Source: an uncultured Propionibacteriaceae bacterium
Lineage (GTDB): Bacteria; Actinomycetota; Actinomycetes; Propionibacteriales; Propionibacteriaceae
Reading direction: 5' to 3'
Assembly (NCBI GenBank): GCA_937859105.1
Contig: CALMAD010000276.1
Span: 1 to 5,946 of the forward strand
Length of the DNA: 5,946 nucleotides
Shown piece after piece: positions 1 through 5,946 of this stretch; position 1 is the first letter of the stretch; each line of letters begins with the position of its first letter. The translations under genes and the position numbers were made by a program. The notes under the pieces are model-generated. The model made no database searches. It saw only the letters and a list, made by a program, of their open reading frames with translations, and had not been told where the DNA came from.

Positions 1-76
1 TCCGGGAGCGCGTCGGGTCCGCCATGGCCCGGCCGAGCCGGTTCATGACGTCGAGACGTGGAGCAATGGTCAGCAT
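1..76 (-). CDS. cmtR: CmtR-like ArsR/SmtB metal-sensing repressor, N-terminal part only (runs off the left edge)
   Basis: The minus strand from the ATG at 76-74 encodes 25 residues before the window ends. They begin MLTIAPRLDVMNRLGRAMA and continue DPTRSR. The pattern LGRAMADPTRSR matches the start of the winged-helix domain of CmtR-type ArsR/SmtB repressors, such as the Mycobacterium tuberculosis Cd(II)/Pb(II) sensor, which has LGRALADPTRCRI. Family members bind DNA as dimers and release it on metal binding, usually controlling a neighbouring efflux gene. The metal-binding cysteines are outside the window, so the metal cannot be read here. No Shine-Dalgarno precedes the ATG, and a -10 box ends six bases upstream, so the mRNA is probably leaderless. 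An internal ATG (46-44) also lacks a ribosome site and would cut off the N-terminal helix. Family assignment is good; the symbol is by resemblance. Confidence 0.8.
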   Translation of the reverse strand, partial: MLTIAPRLDVMNRLGRAMADPTRSR

Positions 77-153
77 GCACTGATCATACAGTGTTGACTG
101 AACTAATCCCAGGATGAATAGTGCACCCTGCGACATTCGGCCCTACCAGTAAC
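77..153. other. Junction region between the broken GAPDH gene and the CmtR-like promoter
   Basis: This stretch is visibly richer in A and T (about half of 77-125) than its surroundings. It contains the repressor's promoter palindrome (78-93) and the foreign 3' tail of the GAPDH frame. No transposase, clear terminal inverted repeat or target duplication is visible within the window. It is best read as the place where two unrelated segments were joined; the mechanism is unknown. Confidence 0.5.
78..93 (-). promoter_or_regulatory. Operator/promoter of the CmtR-like gene: perfect inverted repeat over the -10 box
   Basis: CACTG, six bases, CAGTG form a perfect inverted repeat. The six-base spacer, read on the minus strand, is TATGAT (88-83), a near-consensus -10 box. 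The start ATG begins seven bases after the box, where transcription would start, so the message should be leaderless. A further CAGT/ACTG pair (89-92 and 97-100) overlaps the outer arm. A palindrome covering the -10 box just before an ArsR/SmtB gene is the usual layout of an autoregulatory operator. I find no convincing -35 box. Binding is inferred from position and symmetry. Confidence 0.55.
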
Positions 154-645
154 CCCGCGGGCGCGCAGCAGCAGCCCGGCGTTTTCGAGCGCGCCGAGGA
201 CGCGGACGATGCTGGTGGTGTTGCAGGACACCACCCGGGTCAGGTCCCGGCCGAGCGCGGTGGCGTAGTTGGCCTGGGCGACGAAGGAGTGCCCGGTGGT
301 CGAGTGCGCTTCCCCGCCCTGCACGATCACCTTTACTCCCGCCGCCTGGTAGCGGGGCAGGTTTCCGGCGGCGACGTGCTTGGGGGTCGTATCGACGATC
401 ACGTCGCTCTGCGCGAGGAGATCGTCGAGGGTTCCCTCGGGGCGGATGCCGGTGTCCACCATGCCGCTGTGCGCGTCGGGGGTGGCGGCGAATACGGGCA
501 GCCGCGGGACGGCGGATTGTATTCGCCAGTCGGTGACGATGTCCGCGACGCCCACCAGGTGCATGTCGGGTTGGGCGTGGACGGCGTCGGCGACCCTCTT
601 GCCGATCACTCCGTACCCGTTGACGCCGACTCTGATCCTGTCCAT
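103..645 (-). pseudogene. Type II (archaeal-type) glyceraldehyde-3-phosphate dehydrogenase, C-terminally truncated
   Basis: This 180-residue frame starts at the ATG at 645-643 behind a strong AAGGAG (657-652, six bases away) and ends at TAG (105-103). Residues 9-17 (NGYGVIGKR) are the Rossmann nucleotide-binding motif. Residues 109-114 (QGGEAH) and 140-144 (SCNTT, catalytic Cys141) identify the archaeal-type GAPDH family, which oxidises glyceraldehyde 3-phosphate with NAD(P)+. The family is about 340 residues long. Here recognisable similarity fades after about residue 164 (position ~154), and the last 16 residues are unrelated, so almost all of the catalytic domain is missing. The product should be inactive. 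It is the third gene of a leftward operon, 39 bases after the kinase. The intact first half suggests recent disruption by recombination or insertion; the boundary is from memory of the family, not an alignment. Confidence 0.8.
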
Positions 646-651
646 CTTCGT

Positions 652-657
652 CTCCTT
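652..657 (-). promoter_or_regulatory. Shine-Dalgarno of the truncated GAPDH gene
   Basis: AAGGAG on the minus strand, six bases before the ATG at 645-643. It lies inside the 39-base gap after the kinase stop (687-685). It fixes the start of the dehydrogenase and shows that its translation signal is still intact although the 3' half of the gene is lost. Confidence 0.75.
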
Positions 658-684
658 TCGTGGTGTTCTTGAGCCGTGCGCGGG

Positions 685-2340
685 TCAGGGGCGGGGTCGG
701 CGGCGCCGCAGCGTCCACAGCAGATAGCTGCCGAGGGCGCCGATCGTGCCGGTCCCGGCGCCGATCAGGACGCCTTCCCGGGAGCGCCATTTCGTGTTCC
801 CGCCGACGAGGGTGCCGATCCCGCTGATCAGCGCGGCGGCGATCATTCCCGCGACGACACGGTTGCCGACGCGTTCGGCGCGCCCGACGAGAGGTTCCAG
901 CTCCGTCGCGCGCAGGTGCACCTCGAACCCGCCGTCTTCGAGGAGATGCCGGAGCCGGCTCAGGGTGGCGGGCAGCTCGGTGAGCAGTGCCCCGGTGTCG
1001 GCTCCCGCGCGCGCCCATCGCCGGGCCAGAGCCGGCAGGGACAGCTGGGCGCGGGTGAGCTGCTCAGCGTAGGGCTGCAGGGCGTCGAGCATCTGGAAGT
1101 CCGGATCCAGCCGCGCCGCGGTCCCTTCGGCCATCATCAGCACTTTGAACAGCAGCGCCGTCTCCTGCGGAAGGTGCAGCTGGTGCTGCTGCAGGATGCC
1201 GAGCAGCTGCTGGAGCATGATTGCGAGGCTGATCTCCGACAGCGAACGGCCCCGGTAGCGGGCCGTGAACGCGGTGATCGCCTGCCGCAGCCCTGCCCGG
1301 TCGACGACGTCGGCGGTCCGGGAGAGTTCTATCAGGGCGGTGGTGAGGGTGTCCGGGTCGTCGCGGGTGAAGGCGAGCACGATGCCGGCGAGGCCGTCCG
1401 TGGTCTGTTCGGTGAGCTCCCCGACCATCCCGAAGTCGATCAGCGCGAGCGCGCCGTCGGGCTGCACGAACATGTTCCCGGGATGGGGGTCGGCATGGAA
1501 GAACCGGTTGTCGAACACCATCGTGAGCACGATGTCGGCACCCAGCCGCGCGAGTGCGACCCGGTCGATGCCGGCGGCGTCCAGGCCCTCCAGGTCGTCG
1601 ATCCGCACCCCGCTCATCCGCTCCAGGGTCAGCACGCGCGAGGTCGTGGTCTCCCCGTGCACGCGGGGAATCCGCACCCGCGCCGCGTGGGCGAACTCCT
1701 GCGCGAACCGTTCGGCGTTGCGGGCCTCCTGCAGGTAGTCCAGCTCGGCACGCAGCGTGCGGGAGAACTCCTCCACCAGCCCGGGCAGGTCGTACTGCCG
1801 GATGGCATCCCAGCGCCGGTCGGCGCGGTCGGCGAGGTTGCGGAGAATGTCCAGGTCTTCATGCACCTGCGCGACCACGCCGGGCCGGCGCACCTTCACG
1901 ACGACCTCGGTGCCGTCGTGAAGAGTTGCCGCGTACGCCTGCCCGATGGACGCCGCCGCCAGCGGCACCGGGTCGAACTGGGCGAACACGTGCTCTGGGT
2001 CGGCGCCGAGCTCTTCACGGAGCACGTCCCGAATGCCCTCCCACGGTGCCGCGGCGACGTCGTCCTGCAGTTTGGCGAACTCGGCGACCCATGCCGCGGG
2101 GAGCAGATCGTGCCGGGTGGAGAGGATCTGGCCCAGTTTCACGAACGTCGGCCCGAGCTCCTCCAACGCGACCCGCACATGCTCGGGGTTCGTGTAGGGG
2201 TCCTCCTGCCGGGCGTGTCCGAGGGCGCCGCGGTGGAACGGCACCAAGCCGCCCAGGCCCAGCACGCCGGCCAGGACGCCGAGTCCGTGCCGGCGCAGCA
2301 CGGCCCCGATCTGCCGGTACCGGCTACTCCCCGCGCCCAT
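685..2340 (-). CDS. AarF/UbiB/ABC1 (ADCK) family atypical kinase-like protein with C-terminal membrane hairpin
   Basis: A complete 551-residue member of the AarF/UbiB/ABC1 family of atypical kinases. Signature motifs in order: KLGQ (68-71, the family-specific KxGQ motif); the alanine-rich nucleotide loop AAASIGQ (128-134); the lysine in VVKV (Lys149); ELD (199-201); HADPHPGN (282-289, catalytic loop); and DFG (302-304, metal binding). All key residues are present, so ATP binding or hydrolysis is expected. Two hydrophobic stretches near the end (about 495-514 and 523-544), followed by RRRRPRP, suggest a membrane hairpin with a cytosolic tail, as in UbiB proteins. UbiB and its yeast homologue Coq8 support ubiquinone synthesis. 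Actinobacteria generally use menaquinone, so the target here is unknown. The start ATG overlaps the upstream ATPase stop (TGATG), indicating translational coupling. Family is certain; role in metal stress is inferred from position only. Confidence 0.93.
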   Translation of the reverse strand: MGAGSSRYRQIGAVLRRHGLGVLAGVLGLGGLVPFHRGALGHARQEDPYTNPEHVRVALEELGPTFVKLGQILSTRHDLLPAAWVAEFAKLQDDVAAAPWEGIRDVLREELGADPEHVFAQFDPVPLAAASIGQAYAATLHDGTEVVVKVRRPGVVAQVHEDLDILRNLADRADRRWDAIRQYDLPGLVEEFSRTLRAELDYLQEARNAERFAQEFAHAARVRIPRVHGETTTSRVLTLERMSGVRIDDLEGLDAAGIDRVALARLGADIVLTMVFDNRFFHADPHPGNMFVQPDGALALIDFGMVGELTEQTTDGLAGIVLAFTRDDPDTLTTALIELSRTADVVDRAGLRQAITAFTARYRGRSLSEISLAIMLQQLLGILQQHQLHLPQETALLFKVLMMAEGTAARLDPDFQMLDALQPYAEQLTRAQLSLPALARRWARAGADTGALLTELPATLSRLRHLLEDGGFEVHLRATELEPLVGRAERVGNRVVAGMIAAALISGIGTLVGGNTKWRSREGVLIGAGTGTIGALGSYLLWTLRRRRPRP

Positions 2341-2927
2341 CAGCTCACGCCCCTCTCGGCTGGAGTGCCGGCCGACGCTCGTTCGAGGATGAAGTCGACG
2401 CGCGCGTCGGGGGCGAGTGCGGGGACGGTGACGACGGGAAAGCCCAGCTCCTGGTACACCAGCCCGAGCAGGTCGTGGATGCGCCGCTGCGCGGCGGGGT
2501 CCTCGGTGCGCGCGTAGTCGGACGCCAGCGGGAGCAGGTCAAGCAGGAACACCGTCGCGTACCGGGCGCCGGCCAGCGCGCCCAGCAGGACGGTGCCGGG
2601 GGCGAGGCCGAGGAAGCGGTAGTAGGCGAGCGAGTCCGGCAGAGCACGGTCCAGGAACACGGTCTGTTGCGGGTCGAGGGAGCGTTCCTGCTCGATCTGC
2701 ATGTCGACGACGGCGCGCTGGAACTCGCTCTGCCGTGCCCGCACCTCCGCGGTGCTGCGCCCGGTGATCCGTTGCAGGTCGATGTAGTGGCGGGCGTGCT
2801 CGATTGTGGTCGTGTACCCGCGGCCCCGCAGCAGGTTGACCGTGGTGGTCTTGCCCGAGCTGGGACCGCCCGTCACGACGTGCCAACGGGTGGTCTGTGC
2901 GGGCCGCGGCTCCTGGATGCCGGTCAT
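2340..2927 (-). CDS. AAA family P-loop ATPase, NadR-like (AAA_28 type)
   Basis: A 195-residue soluble P-loop protein. Residues 20-27 (GGPSSGKT) are the Walker A motif with Lys26 and Thr27, right after a short beta strand (WHVVT). TVFLDR (89-94) gives a Walker B-type aspartate (Asp93), and DYARTED (137-143) resembles the arginine-bearing lid. The fold and size fit the AAA_28/NadR-like group, which includes ribosylnicotinamide-kinase-like domains and many uncharacterised ATPases. The substrate cannot be told from sequence. It is first in the leftward operon, divergent from csoR, and its stop overlaps the next start by one base. The start ATG (2927-2925) has only a close GAGG (2933-2930, two bases away), so initiation may be weak or leaderless. 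No better start lies before the Walker motif. Family call is good; function and link to copper are open. Confidence 0.88.
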   Translation of the reverse strand: MTGIQEPRPAQTTRWHVVTGGPSSGKTTTVNLLRGRGYTTTIEHARHYIDLQRITGRSTAEVRARQSEFQRAVVDMQIEQERSLDPQQTVFLDRALPDSLAYYRFLGLAPGTVLLGALAGARYATVFLLDLLPLASDYARTEDPAAQRRIHDLLGLVYQELGFPVVTVPALAPDARVDFILERASAGTPAERGVS

Positions 2928-2940
2928 GACCTCACCCTAC

Positions 2941-2961
2941 ACCCTGTACCCCTACAGGGTA
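2941..2961. promoter_or_regulatory. CsoR operator (copper-type pseudo-palindrome)
   Basis: Two nested symmetries are visible. TACCC, five bases, GGGTA (2947-2961) matches the general form of known CsoR sites, such as that before Bacillus subtilis copZA. ACCCTGT, six bases, ACAGGGT (2941-2947 and 2954-2960) is a perfect seven-base inverted repeat. It lies 27 bases before csoR and 13 before the divergent ATPase gene, and its right end overlaps the candidate -10 boxes. Its position next to a csoR gene with a full copper site makes autorepression lifted by Cu(I) the expected mode. Confidence 0.8.
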
Positions 2962-2976
2962 TGGTAGATTGTGGGT

Positions 2977-2981
2977 GGAGG
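2977..2981 (+). promoter_or_regulatory. Shine-Dalgarno deciding the csoR start
   Basis: GGAGG lies six bases before the ATG at 2988. The same reading frame stays open far upstream, so this site is what fixes the start. The resulting 94-residue protein also places its metal ligands exactly where CsoR proteins have them. Confidence 0.8.
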
Positions 2982-2987
2982 TGCGAG

Positions 2988-3272
2988 ATGGCACACGGGT
3001 ATGTGGACAACAAGCCGGCGCTGCTGGCGCGGCTGAGCCGCGCGGAGGGTCAGGTGCGCGGGATCGCGCGGATGATCGACGAGGACGTGTACTGCATCGA
3101 CGTGCTGACCCAGGTGTCGGCGGCGACGAAGGCGCTGGAGTCCGTCGCGCTGTCGCTGCTGGAAGACCACCTCGCGCATTGCGTCGCGCAGGCGACCGCC
3201 GAAGGCGGCCCGCTCGCGGAGGAGAAGCTCCGCGAGGCGAACGCCGCGATCGCGCGCCTCGTGCGCTCCTAA
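2988..3272 (+). CDS. csoR: Copper-sensing transcriptional repressor CsoR
   Basis: A 94-residue all-helical DUF156/CsoR protein beginning MAHGYVDNKPALLARLSRAE. The family's N-terminal motif LSRAEGQVRGIARMI (residues 16-30) is complete. The Cu(I) ligands are Cys36 (VYC), His61 and Cys65 (HLAHC), the same numbering as in M. tuberculosis CsoR. Tyr35 is also present as in that protein. The Cys-His-Cys set points to Cu(I) rather than to nickel, formaldehyde or persulfide sensing by relatives. CsoR is a tetramer with no classical DNA-binding fold; it represses copper genes and lets go on binding Cu(I). It heads the operon with the chaperone (46-base gap) and copA, and is preceded by its own probable operator, so it should regulate itself and perhaps the divergent operon. 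Confidence 0.96.
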   Translation: MAHGYVDNKPALLARLSRAEGQVRGIARMIDEDVYCIDVLTQVSAATKALESVALSLLEDHLAHCVAQATAEGGPLAEEKLREANAAIARLVRS

Positions 3273-3305
3273 CGTCGTCCCCACTCACATCGTTCAACGC
3301 TCTTG

Positions 3306-3312
3306 AAGGGAG
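3306..3312 (+). promoter_or_regulatory. Shine-Dalgarno of the copper chaperone gene
   Basis: AAGGGAG is six bases before the ATG at 3319, in the 46-base gap after csoR. The gap holds no visible terminator or hairpin, in keeping with one transcript. Confidence 0.7.
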
Positions 3313-3318
3313 CACATC

Positions 3319-3678
3319 ATGACCGGACAGGGATTCCAGGACCTCGGCCTGCAGGCGACCAGCACCGGCGGTGGCTGCGCCTGTTGCAGCCCCACCTCCC
3401 ACGCCACGGCAGCCACCGACACCGGCGCGCCGGCGCAGCAGACGGCGGCGGGTGAGACCGTGTCGGCGCAGTTCCTGGTGGAGGGGATGACCTGCGCGCA
3501 CTGCGTGCGTAGCGTCACCGAGGAGGTCTCCGCGATCGACGGTGTCTCCGACGTCGCGGTCGATCTGCACGCCGGTGGCGTGTCCACGGTGACGGTGTCC
3601 AGCGCGACGCCGGTGGATGCGGAGCGGGTGCGGGCGGCGGTGGAGGAGGCCGGGTACAGCCTCGCCGCAGCCTCATGA
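3319..3678 (+). CDS. copZ: CopZ-like heavy-metal-associated (HMA) domain copper chaperone with Cys-rich N-terminal extension
   Basis: A 119-residue protein. The C-terminal part (about 49-119) is a complete HMA domain: a first strand, then GMTCAHC (56-62) with Cys59 and Cys62 as the Cu(I) pair, and a final AGYSL as in CopZ and Atx1. Such proteins carry Cu(I) in the cytosol to the P-type ATPase and sometimes to CsoR. Classical CopZ is about 70 residues. Here about 48 extra residues come first: a GGGCACC cluster (Cys20, Cys22, Cys23) with His28, then a low-complexity Ala/Thr-rich linker. The cluster may be a second metal site; this is inference. No signal peptide or membrane segment is visible. 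The TGA stop overlaps the copA ATG (ATGA), so the two are translationally coupled, which fits chaperone and pump being made together. Confidence 0.92.
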   Translation: MTGQGFQDLGLQATSTGGGCACCSPTSHATAATDTGAPAQQTAAGETVSAQFLVEGMTCAHCVRSVTEEVSAIDGVSDVAVDLHAGGVSTVTVSSATPVDAERVRAAVEEAGYSLAAAS

Positions 3679-5946
3679 GCACGCTGGACGTCGATCTCGA
3701 CATCACCGGGATGACCTGCGCGTCGTGCGCGACGCGGGTCGAGCGGAAGCTGAACAAGCTGCCCGGGGTGGAGGCGACGGTCAACTTCGCCACCGAGAAG
3801 GCCCGCGTGCACTCGGAGGCCCCGGTGCCGGTGGAGGAGCTGATCGCGGCGGTCGAGCAGGCGGGGTACGGAGCGAGCCTCCCAGCCCCGCCTGTGCCCG
3901 ACACGGCTGAGCAGACCATCCCGCGGGACGATGAGCTGGCGTCGCTGCGGCAGCGGCTGATCGTCTCGGCGGTGCTGGCGGTGCCGGTCGCGGTGCTGTC
4001 GATGATCCCCGCCCTGCAGTTCACCTACTGGCAGTGGCTCACGCTCACCCTGGCCGCGCCGGTGGTGGTGTGGGGGGCGTGGCCGTTCCACCGCGCCGCG
4101 GCGATCAATGCCCGGCACGGGGCGGCGACGATGGACACTCTGATCAGCGTCGGGGTGCTGGCCGCGTTCGGCTGGTCGCTGTACGCGCTGTTCTTCGGCG
4201 GTGCGGGGATGCCGGGAATGCGGATGAGCGTCACCTTCGTCGGCACCCCGCAGGCCGGTGGCCACGAGGTGTACCTGGAGGTCGCCGCGCTGGTGACCGT
4301 GTTCATCCTCCTCGGCCGCTACCTCGAGGTTCGTGCCAAGCGGCAGTCCGGCGAGGCCCTGCGCGCCCTGCTGGAGCTCGGCGCCAAGGACGCAGTGATC
4401 CTCCGCGAAGGCACTGAGCAGCGCGTCCCCGTCGCACAGCTCGTTCCGGGTGATGTCGTGGTGGTGCGGCCGGGTGAGAAGATCCCCGCCGACGGCCTCG
4501 TCACCGAGGGAATGTCCGCGGTGGACGAGTCGATGCTGACCGGCGAGTCCGTGCCGGTCGAAGTCGCCCCCGGCTCCCGCGTGGTCGGCGCGACTGTGAA
4601 CACCGGCGGGCGCCTGCTCGTGCAGATCACCCGCGTCGGCGCCGACACCGAGCTGGCCCGGATGGCGCGGCTGGTCGAGGAGGCGCAGACCGGCAAGGCC
4701 CAGGTGCAGCGCCTCGCCGACCGGGTGTCGGCCGTCTTCGTCCCCATCGTCATCGTCCTCGCCCTGGCCGCGTTCGCCGGGTGGCTGATCGCGGGGGCGC
4801 CCTTGGAGGTCGCCTTCACCGCCGCGGTGACCACCCTGATCATCGCCTGCCCGTGCGCGCTGGGGCTGGCGACGCCGACCGCTCTGCTGGTCGGCACCGG
4901 CCGCGGCGCCCAGCTGGGCATCCTCATCCGCGGACCCCAGGTGCTCGAGCAGACCCGCCGCATCGACACCGTCGTGCTCGACAAGACCGGCACCATCACC
5001 GCCGGCACCATGACCGTCACCGGCATCCACCCCGCTCCCGGCACCGATGAGGCGGAGCTGATCCGGTTCGCCGCGGCGCTCGAGCACGGCTCCGAGCACC
5101 CCATCGGCCGCGCCATCACCGCCGCAGCCGACGGCCCGACGGATGCCGTGGAGTCATTCGCCGCCGAGGCCGGTCAAGGCGTGCAGGGCATCGTCGACGG
5201 CCGCCTGGTCGCCGCCGGCCGCGCCTCCTGGATCACCACCCAATGGGCGCTCCCCATCCCCGCCGAGCTCGCCGCGACCATCGCGGCGGACGAGGCGGCG
5301 GGGGCGACGGTGACGGTGGTGGCGTGGGACGGGCAGGTGCGCGGGGCGATCAGCGTCGCCGACACCATCAAACCCACCAGCCGTGAGGCGGTCGCACGGC
5401 TCCGGGAGCTCGGGTTGACCCCGATCCTGCTCACCGGCGACAACCCCGGCGCCGCCCGCGCGATCGCCAACCAGGCCGGGATCGAGGACGTCCGCGCCGG
5501 GGTCACCCCGCAGGGCAAGCTCGACACCATCCGCGACCTGCAGGCCGCGGGCCGGGTGGTCGCGATGGTCGGCGACGGCGTCAACGACGCCGCAGCCCTC
5601 GCCGCCGCCGACCTCGGGATCGCGATGGGCACCGGCACCGACGCGGCCATCACCGCCGCGGACCTGACCATCGTCTCCGGCGACCTGATGCTGGTCCCGG
5701 ACGCGATCCGGCTGGCCCGCCGCACCCTGGGCACGATCAAGGGGAACCTGTTCTGGGCGTTCGCGTACAACGTCGCCGCGATCCCGGTCGCGATGCTCGC
5801 CCTGCTCAACCCCATCCTCGCCGCCGCGGCAATGGCGTTCAGCAGCGTGTTCGTCGTCACCAACAGCCTCCGCCTGCGCCGCTTCCGCCCCCTGCCCACC
5901 CCGACCCGTGCCGGCGCCCCCGCCACCCGAGAGCCCGCGCCCGTCC
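3675..5946 (+). CDS. copA: Copper-translocating P1B-1-type ATPase CopA, C-terminus beyond the window
   Basis: Open from the ATG at 3675 to the right edge (757 codons, no stop). It begins with one HMA domain, GMTCASC (Cys15, Cys18). Membrane segments start near residues 95, 121, 153 and 200. The actuator domain has TGES (289-292). Membrane segment 6 carries CPC (392-394). The phosphorylation site is DKTGT (Asp436), the nucleotide domain has the SEHP histidine (His475), and GDGVND is at 633-638. Segment 7 has Tyr698-Asn699 and segment 8 has MAFSS (720-724). CPC, YN and MxxSS together are the Cu(I) P1B-1 signature, so this should be an ATP-driven Cu(I) exporter in the cytoplasmic membrane. The loop between segments 3 and 4 holds Met179, Met182 and Met184. 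All catalytic motifs are intact, and only a short basic, Pro/Ala-rich tail is likely missing. The start overlaps the chaperone stop. Confidence 0.96.
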   Translation, partial: MSTLDVDLDITGMTCASCATRVERKLNKLPGVEATVNFATEKARVHSEAPVPVEELIAAVEQAGYGASLPAPPVPDTAEQTIPRDDELASLRQRLIVSAVLAVPVAVLSMIPALQFTYWQWLTLTLAAPVVVWGAWPFHRAAAINARHGAATMDTLISVGVLAAFGWSLYALFFGGAGMPGMRMSVTFVGTPQAGGHEVYLEVAALVTVFILLGRYLEVRAKRQSGEALRALLELGAKDAVILREGTEQRVPVAQLVPGDVVVVRPGEKIPADGLVTEGMSAVDESMLTGESVPVEVAPGSRVVGATVNTGGRLLVQITRVGADTELARMARLVEEAQTGKAQVQRLADRVSAVFVPIVIVLALAAFAGWLIAGAPLEVAFTAAVTTLIIACPCALGLATPTALLVGTGRGAQLGILIRGPQVLEQTRRIDTVVLDKTGTITAGTMTVTGIHPAPGTDEAELIRFAAALEHGSEHPIGRAITAAADGPTDAVESFAAEAGQGVQGIVDGRLVAAGRASWITTQWALPIPAELAATIAADEAAGATVTVVAWDGQVRGAISVADTIKPTSREAVARLRELGLTPILLTGDNPGAARAIANQAGIEDVRAGVTPQGKLDTIRDLQAAGRVVAMVGDGVNDAAALAAADLGIAMGTGTDAAITAADLTIVSGDLMLVPDAIRLARRTLGTIKGNLFWAFAYNVAAIPVAMLALLNPILAAAAMAFSSVFVVTNSLRLRRFRPLPTPTRAGAPATREPAPV

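Larger units (their letters stand above)
2928..2987. promoter_or_regulatory. Divergent promoter region between the ATPase operon and csoR-chaperone-copA
   Basis: Sixty bases separate the two divergent starts. On the plus strand, TATGGT (2960-2965) and TAGATT (2965-2970) fit the loose TAnnnT -10 pattern; the first would start mRNA near 2972 and leave room for the GGAGG at 2977-2981. On the minus strand, TACCAT (2966-2961) is a comparable -10 for the ATPase operon. Neither direction has a clear -35 box. Both candidates touch the CsoR operator, so one bound repressor could block both directions. Exact start sites are uncertain. Confidence 0.5.

Noticed and set aside
114..152. Tiny plus-strand frame ending in TAA at 150-152, possibly a fragment of a mobile-element gene
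   Set aside because: Twelve codons from an ATG without a ribosome site and no recognisable similarity; too short to support.
77..160. Insertion-sequence end at the GAPDH break
   Set aside because: I could not find a matching terminal inverted repeat, target duplication or transposase in the window, so only an unexplained junction is reported.
676..2517. Long open frame on the plus strand (613 residues)
   Set aside because: It is antisense to the ABC1 kinase, which has every family motif. The plus-strand translation is rich in Arg, Gly, Pro, Gln and His, as expected for the shadow of a GC-rich gene, and shows no domain.
1554..2987. In-frame upstream extension of csoR back to 1554
   Set aside because: It would cross the divergent promoter, the kinase and the ATPase. 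The GGAGG at 2977-2981 and the exact CsoR length of 94 residues place the start at 2988.
3273..3318. Terminator between csoR and the chaperone gene
   Set aside because: No stem followed by a T-run is present. The short gap fits a single transcript.
3294..5099. Long open frame on the minus strand (601 residues) opposite the chaperone and copA, and another at 4319-5119
   Set aside because: Both are low-complexity mirror frames of clear copper genes on the plus strand, with no recognisable domain or ribosome site.
5174..5926. Minus-strand open frame of 250 residues inside the 3' part of copA
   Set aside because: The plus strand here encodes the nucleotide domain and last membrane segments of CopA, including GDGVND and MAFSS. 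The minus frame is a shadow rich in Ala, Arg and Ser.

Overview
The window is GC-rich, roughly 70% by eye, with GC-biased third codon positions, good Shine-Dalgarno sites at several genes and one apparently leaderless gene. Its proteins (CsoR, an ArsR/SmtB repressor of the CmtR type, CopA, a UbiB-like kinase) resemble actinobacterial versions. I infer an actinobacterium, perhaps Microbacteriaceae or a relative. The arrangement looks like an accessory metal-resistance island on a chromosome or plasmid. That placement is inference; no replication or transfer gene is visible.

Layout, left to right. At 1-76 (minus) is the 5' end of a CmtR-like ArsR/SmtB repressor gene running off the left edge, with an inverted repeat over its -10 box (78-93). 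At 103-645 (minus) is a type II (archaeal-type) glyceraldehyde-3-phosphate dehydrogenase gene cut off soon after its active-site cysteine. Its homology seems to stop near position 153, so a recombination junction probably lies between there and the repressor promoter. At 685-2340 (minus) is a complete AarF/UbiB/ABC1 kinase-like protein. At 2340-2927 (minus) is a NadR-like P-loop ATPase whose stop overlaps the kinase start by one base (TGATG). These three form one leftward operon: ATPase, kinase, GAPDH remnant.

At 2928-2987 a 60-base divergent control region carries a copper-type CsoR operator. To its right lies the rightward operon csoR (2988-3272), a CopZ-like copper chaperone (3319-3678) and copA (3675 to beyond the right edge). 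The chaperone and copA overlap by four bases (ATGA).

The right half forms a complete copper loop. CsoR should repress until Cu(I) binds its Cys-His-Cys site. The chaperone binds Cu(I) in the cytosol and hands it to CopA, which pumps it out with ATP. The left half is less understood: a UbiB-like kinase, a NadR-like ATPase and a (now broken) type II GAPDH share the copper control region and so may be copper-induced. No tRNA, rRNA, CRISPR array or recognisable transposase was seen. No stretch over 60 bases lacks a gene apart from the disrupted area at 77-153.
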